Source of the DNA: Bradyrhizobium elkanii WSM2783
GTDB taxonomy: Bacteria; Pseudomonadota; Alphaproteobacteria; Rhizobiales; Xanthobacteraceae
Assembly (NCBI RefSeq): GCF_000472865.1
Contig: NZ_AXAP01000032.1
Span: 33,005 to 97,004 of the forward strand
Direction of reading: 5' to 3'
DNA length: 64,000 nt
Position 1 is the stretch's first letter, and every line of letters starts with the position of its first letter. The position numbers and the translations under genes were made by a program. The notes below the pieces were generated by a model. It saw only the letters and a list, made by a program, of their open reading frames with translations. It did not search any database and was not told where the DNA came from. Shown here piece by piece: positions 8,510 to 18,268 of the stretch.

Positions 8510-9964
8510 ATGGGGCTTCTCGGCATTTTGGTCGGGCTTGGTCTGCTGATCTGGCTTGCTTTTCGCGGCTGGAGTGTCCTGCTGCTGGCGCCGATCGCCG
8601 CACTGATCGCCGCAGCCTTCGATCGTCAACCGCTGCTCGCCAACTGGACGCAGACGTTCATGAGCAGCGCGGCGGAATTTCTCGCACAATTCTTCCCGAT
8701 CTTTCTGCTCGGCGCCGTCTTCGGGAAGCTGATGGACGACAGCGGTGCGGTGGTCGCGGTCGCGAACTTCATTACCCGCAGTCTGGGCGAGCGCCGGGTG
8801 ATCCTTGCCGTGGTGCTCGCAGGTGCATTGGTCACTTACGGCGGCGTCAGCCTGTTCGTCGCGTTCTTCGTGATCGTTCCGATGGCTCAGTCGCTGTTTC
8901 GCAAGGCGGCGATTCCGCATCGCCTCGTGCCTGCGGCGGTCATTCTCGGCACCTCGACTTTCACCATGTCGGCGATGCCTGGCACACCGTCGATTCAGAA
9001 CGCCATCCCAATGCCCTTCTTCGGTACGACACCCTTCGCGGCGCCAGGCCTCGGCCTTATCGCGTCGATGATCATGCTGGGCGTCGGGCTGTGGTGGCTG
9101 CATCGCGCCGAGAAAACGGCGCGACGCGCGAATGAGGGCTATGGCGACGCGCCATCGTCAACTCCCGAATCTGCGGCCGATGATGAACGATTGCGCGGGC
9201 GGGCTGCAACCGCGCGGGAATTCGATCCCGCGGAGATCCACCACGGACACCACAGCGAAGTGGCGGCCCCGGTTCTCAACGCCATTCTTCCCTTGATCGT
9301 TGTTGTCGTTATCAATCTCGTGATGTCGCTCGTCGTCCTGCCGCGGCTCGACTTCTCATTCCTGGCCGAGCAGCGCTGGGGGAACACGTCGCTATCAGCC
9401 GTTGCCGGTGTCTGGTCGGTCATCGTCGCCTTGGCGGCAGCAATCGCGGCAGTCATCCTCTGCAACTGGACGCGACTGCCTGCACTGCGGCAAACCATGG
9501 ATGCCGGGGCCAATGCGTCCGTCCTGCCCGCCTTGAGTGTCGCCAGTCTCGTCGGCTTCGGCGCTGTAGTTGCCTCCCTCCCCGCCTTCGACATGGTGCG
9601 GGACTGGGTGCTCGGCATCGAGGGCGGTCCGCTGGTGTCGCTTGCCGTCGCCACAAATCTGCTTGCGGCGTTGACAGGGTCGGCTTCCGGCGGCTTGACG
9701 ATCGCGCTCGATGCGCTGGGTCAGACCTACATGGAAATTGCCGCGCAGGCCGGGATTGATCCCGGCATCTTGCATCGCGTGGCAGTGATCGGCGCGGGGA
9801 CCCTGGACATTCTGCCTCACAATGGCGCCGTCGTGAGCCTGCTCGCGATCTGCGGCCTGACGCATCGTGAAAGCTACTTTGACATTGTGATGGTCGGGAT
9901 CGTGAACTCCGTCATCGCTCTTGCCGCGGTGATCGCGATCGGCACCATGTTCGGGTCGTTTTGA
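8510..9964 (+). CDS. GntP-family permease (hydroxy-acid/gluconate symporter)
   Basis: 484 residues with about 12 hydrophobic segments and GntP-type features ('GKLMDDSGAV', 'LVTYGGVSLFV', 'GTSTFTMSAMPGTPSIQN'). GntP carriers import gluconate-like sugars or 3-hydroxybutyrate. A central hydrophilic loop around 205-245 contains 'HHGHHSE', which is His-rich. Its tight coupling to a patatin lipase suggests that it handles a hydroxy-acid released from lipid or polyester; that is inference only. Confidence 0.88.
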   Translation: MGLLGILVGLGLLIWLAFRGWSVLLLAPIAALIAAAFDRQPLLANWTQTFMSSAAEFLAQFFPIFLLGAVFGKLMDDSGAVVAVANFITRSLGERRVILAVVLAGALVTYGGVSLFVAFFVIVPMAQSLFRKAAIPHRLVPAAVILGTSTFTMSAMPGTPSIQNAIPMPFFGTTPFAAPGLGLIASMIMLGVGLWWLHRAEKTARRANEGYGDAPSSTPESAADDERLRGRAATAREFDPAEIHHGHHSEVAAPVLNAILPLIVVVVINLVMSLVVLPRLDFSFLAEQRWGNTSLSAVAGVWSVIVALAAAIAAVILCNWTRLPALRQTMDAGANASVLPALSVASLVGFGAVVASLPAFDMVRDWVLGIEGGPLVSLAVATNLLAALTGSASGGLTIALDALGQTYMEIAAQAGIDPGILHRVAVIGAGTLDILPHNGAVVSLLAICGLTHRESYFDIVMVGIVNSVIALAAVIAIGTMFGSF

Positions 9965-10280
9965 CGCCGCCAAGCGACGACGCGCTGCCCGATGCTTACG
10001 ACCAGGGCCTGCACTCATTTGTGGACGCCCCGCATCCAGCCTCCGATGCAGCGACGGAGCTGGCGATATCCAGACCGATTGTGATAACCTCTGACACGGA
10101 TGCCTCCCTTAAGTGGTGCTCAACACCTCCACTTTGGCACATCGATGCCGTCGGGCGGGGCGTCCCCCCATCATAAATCGGGAAGCTACGAATCAGGGCA
10201 CTTTCGAGCCACTCCCGCTCGACGTCGTGCCTCCAACGGGCGTCCCACGCATGCAAATGCAGATAACATGCGGTCGATGT
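9965..10280. other. Intergenic, nothing recognised
   Basis: 316 bases between the convergent ends of the GntP permease gene and the sugar dehydrogenase gene. Short frames occur on both strands but none has recognisable features. No clear hairpin with a T-run was found. Confidence 0.5.
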
Positions 10281-12251
10281 TTATTGTAGCCTTCCGAGAT
10301 AACCGATGATTGCAGCGCGTTCGGCATCATTGACGCCCGTGTAATCCATCGAGGTCCCCGGGCAGGCCTCGCGGGGCCGCTTGAGGAACTCGTCCAGTCG
10401 CGCTTCAGTCCATACTCCCCCCAGTTGGCGCAAGGCGGGCGAGTAATCCGGGTAGTTCCTGATCGAGGCGACCCGCCGACCAACCACGCCGAACAAATTC
10501 GGGCCGATCCGATTGCCGCTGATTGGCGCCGACTGGTGGCAACCGCTGCACTTCTCCGCAAACAGTGTTTCTCCGATGCTACCTTCTTTCGGGCGCACCG
10601 AGACCAAGGTTGCGGCGTCTGTCCACAGGATGACGCGACCGTCATGCCCCTCGATGAGGTCGCGGATTCCACTGCCGATGACGATCGACTCGAGATAAGC
10701 GACATGGCCGTCGCGGACCCGCGCGCGAAATAGCGTACCGGCCTTGAGCGAGCCGATCAACAGATCGCCGCGCCATTGCGGAAACAGCCCGCCCTCGACA
10801 GCCAACAGGTTTGAAGTCGCGATCGAAGGGACCCAGGCAAATACCGGCGTCTGATAGCGCTGCTGCGCGTCAGGCTTGTTCAGAGGCCAGGAGAATGAAC
10901 CATAATCCGTCCCGTCGGTCGTGTACGGCCAGCCGTAGTTTTTGCCGCGCTCCAATCGGTTGAGTTCGTCGCCGCCTTGCGGGCCGTGCTCGGTGGACCA
11001 TATGGTTCCCGACCGATCAACGAAGAGGCCCTCCGGATTCCGGTGACCGAGCGTGAAGACCGCTGCGCGGCCGTCGGCAATGTTGATGGCGATGGTCTTA
11101 CCGTACGAGGTCGCAGAATTCTGCGCCTGTGCTTCAACCGAGGCGACACCGTCGAACCCGAAATCGCCGACGGCAAGCAGCAGCGTCTGTGTATCGACCA
11201 GCGCCATCCGGCCGCCCCCGAAATAGCCGACAAACGCGATGCCGTGACGTCGGCCCTCTCCGCGGACCGGCAGACACGGCGTAGTCTCGTAAAGCATCTT
11301 CCATTCCGGACCCGCCGCGCCGCGTAGAATGGTGGTACGATCTGAGTGCAGCATCGAGACCCGCTCGACCCAGCACTGCTGAGCAGCCTTCCAGTACGGA
11401 TGTGAGACGAACACTCGCACGTCGGGGCCGGTCTCCTGCACCAGCAGAGCATAAGTCCGAAACCATTCGGTATTGAGAACCTCGCCTGCGGCCTCGACCC
11501 GCTGGCCTTCCTGCGGCAGCCATTCGTCTCGGGGAGCGGCCCAGGGGCGCCCGGCTGCCGCGGCAAACTCATCGCCGTTGATGGGAACGCGATAGGGCAG
11601 TGGGATGATCTTCAGACGGTCTGTCTCCGCCTCCCAGCCGAAGACGTAGAGATGACCATCCCCACTCAACTGCAGGTAACGATCGCCGATGCGCGCCAGC
11701 CCTCCGCCGCGCACCACGGATTTCGGAAAAACTCCCGAATAAGTTTCGACGTTGAGATTATAGTACTCGGTCCTGATCACGGCTGCAGTTTGCCGCAGCG
11801 AGACCTGCGCTGTCAGACTCGGTGCGACCAGGCAAACCACGATCGTGGCGAGCAGCGCGCCTAGCGCGATAGCCCGGTGCAGCAGCGAGGTTCCGACTAG
11901 ATACGGCGCCGGAACAAGCACCACGGCGGATAAGAACGTGGCAACCGTGATGGTACGCGGAAAATTACTCTTGGTGACAATGAAACCTAGGAAGACCACG
12001 CCGAAAATGGCGACCGTCGATACGACTATCAACCACAGTGTCTGCCAACGTCCGGCGGACAGGAGCAGCGCGGCAATGCTGGCGCTAGCGACAAACGCAG
12101 TCGCAAGACACGCGAAGGGCAGCCACAGAGAACGCGGCAATTGCCATACTGGCAAGCCGAATCTCCACGCTGCTAAAAGCAATAGCAGACCGACAGACGT
12201 GGCGTACCACGCTGTGAGATAGCGCCATGACGGCGCTGCGCTCGCTTTCAC
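10281..12251 (-). CDS. Membrane-anchored PQQ-type sugar/sorbosone dehydrogenase fused to cytochrome c
   Basis: 656 residues from a GTG at 12251 with GAGGG just upstream. Domains in order: five membrane helices (about 10-160), a beta-propeller like soluble glucose/sorbosone dehydrogenases (about 185-550, with 'GHRNPEGL', 'EHGPQGGDELN' and 'GKNYGWP'), and a class I cytochrome c with haem motif CSGCH (568-572) and a likely Met635 ligand in 'GTSMDY'. The architecture suggests periplasmic oxidation of an aldose-like substrate with electrons passed directly to the attached haem. Substrate unknown. No PQQ synthesis genes are in view. Confidence 0.87.
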   Translation of the reverse strand: MKASAAPSWRYLTAWYATSVGLLLLLAAWRFGLPVWQLPRSLWLPFACLATAFVASASIAALLLSAGRWQTLWLIVVSTVAIFGVVFLGFIVTKSNFPRTITVATFLSAVVLVPAPYLVGTSLLHRAIALGALLATIVVCLVAPSLTAQVSLRQTAAVIRTEYYNLNVETYSGVFPKSVVRGGGLARIGDRYLQLSGDGHLYVFGWEAETDRLKIIPLPYRVPINGDEFAAAAGRPWAAPRDEWLPQEGQRVEAAGEVLNTEWFRTYALLVQETGPDVRVFVSHPYWKAAQQCWVERVSMLHSDRTTILRGAAGPEWKMLYETTPCLPVRGEGRRHGIAFVGYFGGGRMALVDTQTLLLAVGDFGFDGVASVEAQAQNSATSYGKTIAINIADGRAAVFTLGHRNPEGLFVDRSGTIWSTEHGPQGGDELNRLERGKNYGWPYTTDGTDYGSFSWPLNKPDAQQRYQTPVFAWVPSIATSNLLAVEGGLFPQWRGDLLIGSLKAGTLFRARVRDGHVAYLESIVIGSGIRDLIEGHDGRVILWTDAATLVSVRPKEGSIGETLFAEKCSGCHQSAPISGNRIGPNLFGVVGRRVASIRNYPDYSPALRQLGGVWTEARLDEFLKRPREACPGTSMDYTGVNDAERAAIIGYLGRLQ

Positions 12252-12413
12252 TCTACCCTCTGGGCCGCGCCCCCCCGTCGCACTAGTAGGCTAGCTTAGC
12301 TTGCGCGCATGCGAGAATTAAATCGACCGCCTTGGTTAACAACCAAACTTCAGATGGATCGTGAGGTGGTAGTGATACAAGAACTACTGCTTTCCAGAGA
12401 TCACGAGTACACA

Positions 12414-13349
12414 CTAAGCGGCCAAAGCGAGATACCCGCTCACGGTCAGAACCGATGCCGCAGTGGAAGCAAGGATGACGTTGGACGTGATATCAGCCTC
12501 GCGCTGGTAGAACTCCGCCAGCATGAACGGGCCCGTCCCGGTCGGAAGAGCGGCCAACAGAACCGCAACGTGAGTGAGCAACGGTGACAGGCCGAACACG
12601 GCGGTCGCCATGATCCATGTGACGGCCGGCTGCAGGACAAGCTTGAAGCTCACGAGGAGAGCTGCCGATCCGATATCCTGCTCTGAGGTCTCGCGCTTGG
12701 CTGCCAGGAACAGTCCGAGCGCAACAAGCGCGCAGGGCGAAGCCGCGCCACCCAATAGTTTCAGGAAGCTTTCGGCCGCCGCAGGGACACTGAGACCGGC
12801 GAGCGGAACGATCGCGCCGAGAGCAGGTGCGACCAGCAAGGGATTGCGAAGCAGCGAGCCGCCCACCTTGATGAGAAGGTGCTTACGTCGCTTTTCGGTT
12901 TGCAGGCCAGTTTCGATCAGCACGATGGCAATGGCAAAGAGGATGCAGACCGTGATGATCGTGGCAATGAGGGTCGGGGCCAACGCGTCGCGGCCAAGCG
13001 CCACCAGCGCCAGCGGAAAACCGACAAAGCCAACATTCGCGTAGCCCGCATTCAGGCCGTCGATGGCGGCGTCGGCCAGGTGCCGCGGGTGGCGTAGACG
13101 AACGGCAATCGTCAGGCAGAAGACCAGCGCCGCGCCGATGCCGAATGCCGCGATAAAGCCCGGCTGCCAGACATCGGCCCATTGGGCGTGCGCGATGACG
13201 TCGAAAAGCAGGGCCGGGAGCGCGAGGTGCACGACGAAGCGGTTCAACTCGGTAGACGCGTGGGGGCCGAGGACGCCGAGCCGGCGAGCGAGCCAGCCCG
13301 CGAAGATCAGTGCGAAAATGGGGAGGACGGTGGTGAGGGTCGAGAGCAT
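12414..13349 (-). CDS. AEC-family (auxin efflux carrier type) transporter
   Basis: 311 residues, about ten hydrophobic helices in two halves, with AEC features ('GWLARRLG', 'NRFVVHLALPALLF', 'LPTGTGPFMLAEFY'). Bacterial AEC carriers move organic acids such as malate or malonate. It is divergent from the LysR gene at 13447, with a 97-base shared promoter region, so the LysR protein probably controls it. Confidence 0.9.
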   Translation of the reverse strand: MLSTLTTVLPIFALIFAGWLARRLGVLGPHASTELNRFVVHLALPALLFDVIAHAQWADVWQPGFIAAFGIGAALVFCLTIAVRLRHPRHLADAAIDGLNAGYANVGFVGFPLALVALGRDALAPTLIATIITVCILFAIAIVLIETGLQTEKRRKHLLIKVGGSLLRNPLLVAPALGAIVPLAGLSVPAAAESFLKLLGGAASPCALVALGLFLAAKRETSEQDIGSAALLVSFKLVLQPAVTWIMATAVFGLSPLLTHVAVLLAALPTGTGPFMLAEFYQREADITSNVILASTAASVLTVSGYLALAA

Positions 13350-13430
13350 TGGAGAGCCTGACTTTGAAATTGCCGGTTAGCTCTATCCAGCCGTTCTGAT
13401 ATCATCCAATACCAATTCACGCCCCTATCC

Positions 13431-13445
13431 ATACCTTTTCGGTAT
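13431..13445. promoter_or_regulatory. Candidate LysR operator (ATACC-N5-GGTAT)
   Basis: A perfect 5-bp inverted repeat, ATACC TTTTC GGTAT, ends one base before the LysR start codon and lies between the divergent LysR and AEC genes. LysR proteins usually bind such interrupted dyads and repress their own gene. A further ATACC occurs about 23 bases upstream. Function is inferred from position. Confidence 0.45.
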
Positions 13446-13446
13446 C

Positions 13447-14328
13447 ATGATCGACATCAGGCAGATGCGCTATTTCGTGGCCTTGGCCGAGACGCTCCAC
13501 TTCGGGCGCGCGGCCGAGCGCCTTCACATCAGCCAACCGCCGCTGAGCCGGCAGATCGCAGCCCTGGAAAAGGAGCTCGGCGTCCGCCTGTTCGAGCGTC
13601 ACTCAAGGCGTGCGACGCTGACCCATGCCGGTCGGCGCTTCCTGGAAGATGCACGCGCGGTCCTGATCAGCTTCGATCAGGCCTGTCGCAACGCGCGTCT
13701 GGCCGAGCGCGGCGAGCTGGGCGAGCTTTCCATCGGCTTCATGATGCACGCGGCCTACACCGTCCTGCCGGGGCTGGCGCGGCGTTACATGGCCAATCAT
13801 CCCGGGGTACGCGTCGAATTGCGGGAGATCGTTCCCGCCACTTTGGCTGATGCTGTGCTGGCCGGGCAGTTCGATGCCGCCATCATGTTCAACCCCGGCC
13901 CCATTCGAGGCCTCGAGACGCAAACGATCTATCGCGAGCGGCTGTGCCTGGCCGTGCACGCCAGCCATCCTCTCGCCGGCCATGAGGTGATCCGCGCCAA
14001 GCAGCTCAATGGCGAGCCCCTGATCGCTGTCCCCACCGATGTCGCACCGAAGCTGCGCGAGGCCATTGTCGGCTACTGTCGTTCGGGCGGGTTCGAGCCG
14101 ACATTCAGGTTGGAGGTCGCACTTCAGCAGACAATCGTGAATCTCGTGGCGGAGAACCTTGGCATTGCCCTGGTGCCGCAATCCATGGGGCAGCTCGGCA
14201 TTGCGAATTTGGTCCACCGTAAGCTTGAAAAAGCGCCGACCATCGAGCACGTGGTCGCCTGGCGGCCAAGCAATCTCAATCCGGCGCTCCAGCCATTCCT
14301 TGCGGAAGCGCGGGCCGTTGCCCCATAA
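13447..14328 (+). CDS. LysR-family transcriptional regulator
   Basis: 293 residues. The N-terminal winged HTH has the canonical form ('MRYFVALAETLHFGRAAERLHISQPPLSRQI', given here only as positions 5-35) followed by 'LE.ELGVRLFERHSRRATLTHAG'. A LysR substrate-binding domain follows from about 90. The 'LHFGRAAERLHISQPPLSR' form is seen in BenM/CatM-like regulators of aromatic or organic-acid genes. Likely controls the divergent AEC carrier. The 266 bases after the gene hold no recognised feature. Confidence 0.92.
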   Translation: MIDIRQMRYFVALAETLHFGRAAERLHISQPPLSRQIAALEKELGVRLFERHSRRATLTHAGRRFLEDARAVLISFDQACRNARLAERGELGELSIGFMMHAAYTVLPGLARRYMANHPGVRVELREIVPATLADAVLAGQFDAAIMFNPGPIRGLETQTIYRERLCLAVHASHPLAGHEVIRAKQLNGEPLIAVPTDVAPKLREAIVGYCRSGGFEPTFRLEVALQQTIVNLVAENLGIALVPQSMGQLGIANLVHRKLEKAPTIEHVVAWRPSNLNPALQPFLAEARAVAP

Positions 14329-14594
14329 CAGGCGAGTGCGTTGCTGCCCTTCCCCTGCTTCGATTGGCTACAATTCAATTTGTATTTGTCTGAAAGCGCG
14401 GCGTTCTGCCTGCCAACCAGACGAAATCGCCTGCCGCGTCAGCAGCGCGTTGCACCCGGGCAACAGTCTCAGGAAAAAATGTCAACCGGCACTTTTTGCC
14501 ATTGTGCGTCCACAACTCGATCCGAAAGATCAACGCTGTCGCATGCTTGGCTGTGTAACTCGGCTCAAGTGGAGCCCTTTGGAGGCTACGGGAC

Positions 14595-15761
14595 ATGAAC
14601 CCGCGGCAATTTGCGACGGTGGCGCCGGCGCTGTGCGGAACGATCGTTCTCGCAGGTTGGGTCGTTGCATCGCTCGGCGGCTTAGGTTCCGCCAGCATCG
14701 AGCACTCCGGCGCGCTGCCGATCGAAGACCACCCCGCACCCTCTCTTTCCACCAACGCCGAGCCCGCGGATGCACCACAGGCAGCCGCGGCGGGAAGCGC
14801 CACTATCGTCGCGTCCGCCGATGTGGCAGCCGCCGTCGAGTCGGTGAAGGGGATCGTTGCCGATGCGCCGGCGGCCTCGGTTGAGGCGGAACCGATCGTC
14901 GAAGCCGCGCTGCCGGATTCGTCGCCGACGCTGCCGGCCGAAACACCACCCATGCAGGTGGCGACAGCGAACACGCCTGACCCGGTGCTGAACGACGACG
15001 GCACGGAGGCGGCAAACCGCATCGAAATTCTCGACGAATGCCTGGTGGTGGACATCTGCGTCGACCGATACCTGTGGGCGCTCTACCAACGCACGCCCAA
15101 GGAAGACACCAACAGGGTGTCCGAGCAGAGGAAAGTGACAATCAGGAAGAGAGGCAAGACGAGGACCGTCACCAGAACCTTTACAAGGCTCGTCGATGCC
15201 GACTTTACCTGGAAGGATCCGAAGGCAGCGGAAAGAGCCGGCATGCCGATGATGGACTACGTGATCGGAGGCATGGATCGGGGCTTCAAGCTGAAGCTGT
15301 TTCATGCGCTTCACGCGGCGGAGCAAGCCGGACTGTCGCCGGGCATCACCAGCGCGTTCCGCGATGACTACCGTCAAGCAATCGCAAGCGGCCTGAAGGC
15401 GGCAAGCAACAGGTCATATCATGGCGGAAGCTTGCGCGGCGGCTATGGCCACGGGCTCGCGGCCGACATCGTGAGCGTGAAAGGCACGACACGGGGGCAG
15501 CGGTGGATTGCCAGTGAAGCCCTCTGGAAATGGGTCGATGCACACGGGAAGGAGTTCGGCATCGGGCGACCGTATCTCGATCGAGATCCGCCGCATGTGG
15601 CACCGATCGACGGCAGAGAATATGCCTCCCACCACGGCGGAACGAAGGTTCGCCACGCGGAGGCGAACACGAAAAAGCACACCAAACTGGTTATGCGCGC
15701 CGATCGCGGCGCGGCGAAACGCACAAAAAACGCAAGAGCGTCGAAGGGGAGAACGATCTAA
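14595..15761 (+). CDS. Exported M15/VanY-like peptidase-fold protein
   Basis: 388 residues. One N-terminal hydrophobic segment (about 7-30) is a signal anchor; a long Ala/Pro/Glu-rich linker runs to about 140. The C-terminal domain (about 215-345) has an M15-type zinc site: 'SAFRDDYRQ', then His286 and Asp291 in 'GHGLAADI', and His334 in 'PPHVAP'. M15 enzymes are D,D- or L,D-carboxypeptidases that trim peptidoglycan peptides. A basic tail follows. Next comes an L,D-transpeptidase gene, which supports a cell-wall role. Confidence 0.7.
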   Translation: MNPRQFATVAPALCGTIVLAGWVVASLGGLGSASIEHSGALPIEDHPAPSLSTNAEPADAPQAAAAGSATIVASADVAAAVESVKGIVADAPAASVEAEPIVEAALPDSSPTLPAETPPMQVATANTPDPVLNDDGTEAANRIEILDECLVVDICVDRYLWALYQRTPKEDTNRVSEQRKVTIRKRGKTRTVTRTFTRLVDADFTWKDPKAAERAGMPMMDYVIGGMDRGFKLKLFHALHAAEQAGLSPGITSAFRDDYRQAIASGLKAASNRSYHGGSLRGGYGHGLAADIVSVKGTTRGQRWIASEALWKWVDAHGKEFGIGRPYLDRDPPHVAPIDGREYASHHGGTKVRHAEANTKKHTKLVMRADRGAAKRTKNARASKGRTI

Positions 15762-15888
15762 CCGTATTTCAAGCATGCGCTCCAACGACGCGAGCAAGCT
15801 CTGCTAAATTCCTTAATTGCGCCGCGCGAATGTCCCAAGAACCATACGAGTTTGGATCGGGGCGACTGGCGCCGCAGATGGTGTGCGC

Positions 15889-17403
15889 ATGATTTCGCGG
15901 TTTGTGAGACGGCAGCGCAAACAGACGCGGCGGCAGCCAGCATACCTTATCATCGCCGCTTTCGCCGCACTTATCGCGGCTGGAGACCCTGCGGACGCCA
16001 GGGGGGCTCGGAGCGAGCGCTCGGTCGAATCCGTCCAGTCGCGCATCGCCGGCGAACCGATGATGGCCGTCGTTTCGCTCCAGGACCAGCGGATCACCGT
16101 TTACGACGCCAATGGCTGGATCCTGCGCGCGCCGGTGTCGAGCGGCCAGAGAGGACGCGAAACGCCAGCCGGGATCTTCAGCATTATCCAGAAGGAAGCC
16201 GAGCACTACTCGAACCTGTATGACGATGCGTACATGCCCCACATGCAGCGCATCACTTGGTCGGGCATCGCACTCCATGGCGGCCCCCTGCCCGGCTATG
16301 CCGCATCCCATGGCTGCGTGCGGATGCCTTTCGATTTCGCGGCGCGCCTGTTCGAGGACACGCGGATCGGCTTGCGGGTGATCGTGGCACCAACCGATGT
16401 GGCGCCGATCGAGATTGCCCATCCGGCTCTGCTACAGCCGAAGCCGGGCGCCATCGCTTCGGCCGCTGCCCGGCGGGCAGAAGCCGATGAGGCGGCCGCA
16501 AAGGCGGATCAGGCAAGGCGCGCCGCCGCGAAGGCTTACCGGGAATCCACACAGGCATCGATGCCGGTGCGCGTTGCGGACAATCTGAAGCGCAGGGCCG
16601 AGACGCAACTGGCCGCCGCCGAGGCCGCGCTTGGCTCCGCCGCCTCGCCCGAGGCAAAAGAACAGGCCGAGCGCACCAAAGCGCAGGCGGTCACCCGAGT
16701 AGCCGAGTTGCAGGAACAATGGACGGCGGCAAAGGCGGAGCTGCAACCGAAGCTCGATGCCGTCGCCGCCGCGCGTGAGGCCGCGCTCGCCGCCGAGAAT
16801 GCGCGGATTGCGGCCGTCGACGCCGCACGCCAGGCGGCGCGCGAGCTCGAGCCGGTATCAGTGCTGATCAGCCGCAAAACCCAGCGGCTGTATGTCCGGC
16901 GGGCATTTGAGCCTATCCTGGACAGCCCGGTCACCATCCAGGACCCCGATCGCCCGATCGGCACACATGTCTTCACCGCCATGGAGCCGACCGATGGCGG
17001 AAACGGCATTCGATGGAGCGTTGTTTCACTGGAAAGCAGCCATCCGCACGGCGGCGCGGCAGAACCTCACGATCCGGCGCGCGGCCACAGAGCTCGCGAG
17101 GTCGAGCCAAAGAAGACGGAGCCGGCCAGCGCAATGGCTGCGCTCGACCGGATCGTCATTCCGCAGGACGTGATGGATCGCATCGCCGGGATAACGCCGC
17201 GCTCGTCGTTGATCATCACCGACGAGGGGTTGAGCTCTGAAACCAGCAAAGGAACGGAATTCGTGGTCCTCATGAGCGGCGAGCCGCAGGGAGGAATCAA
17301 GATGCGACGGCGCGCACCGGCAAGCGAGTATCCCTATGCCCGCGCACGCGACCGTCAGCTTTTCTGGGGCCGGCCGTTCGCGGGACCGTTTTCCACGTGG
17401 TGA
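15889..17403 (+). CDS. L,D-transpeptidase (YkuD) with internal coiled-coil region
   Basis: 504 residues from the ATG at 15889; the longer frame would add 24 residues before the basic signal region. A membrane/signal segment lies at about 18-32. The YkuD catalytic domain (about 55-165) has His130 and the nucleophile Cys143 in 'SHGCVRMP'. Residues about 190-345 are Ala/Glu/Lys/Arg-rich and should form a coiled coil. A second partial YkuD-like region follows (about 350-400, 'PVTIQDPDRPIGTHVFTAM') but lacks a Cys. It may crosslink peptidoglycan or anchor a lipoprotein. Confidence 0.85.
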   Translation: MISRFVRRQRKQTRRQPAYLIIAAFAALIAAGDPADARGARSERSVESVQSRIAGEPMMAVVSLQDQRITVYDANGWILRAPVSSGQRGRETPAGIFSIIQKEAEHYSNLYDDAYMPHMQRITWSGIALHGGPLPGYAASHGCVRMPFDFAARLFEDTRIGLRVIVAPTDVAPIEIAHPALLQPKPGAIASAAARRAEADEAAAKADQARRAAAKAYRESTQASMPVRVADNLKRRAETQLAAAEAALGSAASPEAKEQAERTKAQAVTRVAELQEQWTAAKAELQPKLDAVAAAREAALAAENARIAAVDAARQAARELEPVSVLISRKTQRLYVRRAFEPILDSPVTIQDPDRPIGTHVFTAMEPTDGGNGIRWSVVSLESSHPHGGAAEPHDPARGHRAREVEPKKTEPASAMAALDRIVIPQDVMDRIAGITPRSSLIITDEGLSSETSKGTEFVVLMSGEPQGGIKMRRRAPASEYPYARARDRQLFWGRPFAGPFSTW

Positions 17404-17555
17404 GGCCGTGATTTTCGCACTGGCAACGACACAAATGCGCAGTGCCAAACCGGACGTATCGCGGCGAAATCTGATGATGCGACGGCAAGCGGCGTCGCAC
17501 TGGTGTTCTTGATATCCGGAGCGTATAGTTGCGGGAGACTTGGCGGTAGTGCGGA

Positions 17556-18182
17556 ATGTCAGTTTTCTCAGGCAGATTAAGTCTCGCGGTCACTTTAGCA
17601 GCGCTCTGTCTCGGCGGGCAAACGGCCCACGGCCAAGTTGTTCCCATGACATATTGGACTCCAGGCTGGCCCATCGGCTTTGACAATGTGACGGTCGACC
17701 AGAGTTCGAACACATACGGCAACTTTCCGGGCTTTGACGCCAGTGACGCTCGCGGCGGCCGCTTTTCCTATACGCGCTACAATTTCCCGAACGGCTGGTT
17801 CGTCGGCAGCGAACGCGGTGCCATGAGCTTGAGCGGCATCAACCAGTATGCAGCCTTTGGCAATTTCGGCTCGCTCTATACTGAGGGCGTGCAGTTCGGC
17901 TACAGCTTCAAGAACGCGGGCGGGCTGCCGCTCACGGTCTATGCCGGTTTCGACACCTTGAAATATAATACAGGCATCGGTGGCCCCTTCGCTCCCTTCG
18001 ACTCCGTGTCCGGCACCCTGCCCGGCTATAGCGCGCATGCGGGCATCGAAATCCAGCCGGCGTCGAATCTCAGCCTGTCATTTGGCGTCGGCTACACCCA
18101 ACAGTCGGGGCGCATCGACAGCGACATCAATTCGTCCTTGCTACCGGGCGCTTCTCCGTTTGCCTTCGGCGCTCGCCGCTAA
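17556..18182 (+). CDS. Outer-membrane beta-barrel protein
   Basis: 208 residues: signal peptide to about residue 26 ('AAHG' like cut), then alternating aromatic/polar strands ('FSYTRYNF', 'GVQFGYSF', 'LTVYAGFD', 'LSLSFGVGY') as in small 8-stranded barrels. Such proteins are abundant in Bradyrhizobium. It lies between the L,D-transpeptidase and the metallo-beta-lactamase, all on the plus strand. The C-terminus does not end in the usual Phe, so barrel insertion may differ or the end may be altered. Confidence 0.7.
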   Translation: MSVFSGRLSLAVTLAALCLGGQTAHGQVVPMTYWTPGWPIGFDNVTVDQSSNTYGNFPGFDASDARGGRFSYTRYNFPNGWFVGSERGAMSLSGINQYAAFGNFGSLYTEGVQFGYSFKNAGGLPLTVYAGFDTLKYNTGIGGPFAPFDSVSGTLPGYSAHAGIEIQPASNLSLSFGVGYTQQSGRIDSDINSSLLPGASPFAFGARR

Positions 18183-18268
18183 CGCACGCGAATGATGCTT
18201 GAGCTGGCGGCTCAAATCGCGCATCAATGCCCTTATTGCGCACCATAAAAAACAAAAGGGAGGCAATC

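Noticed and set aside
9961..10176. 71-codon frame overlapping the GntP stop
   Set aside because: It has no ribosome site of its own beyond the permease end and no recognisable features.
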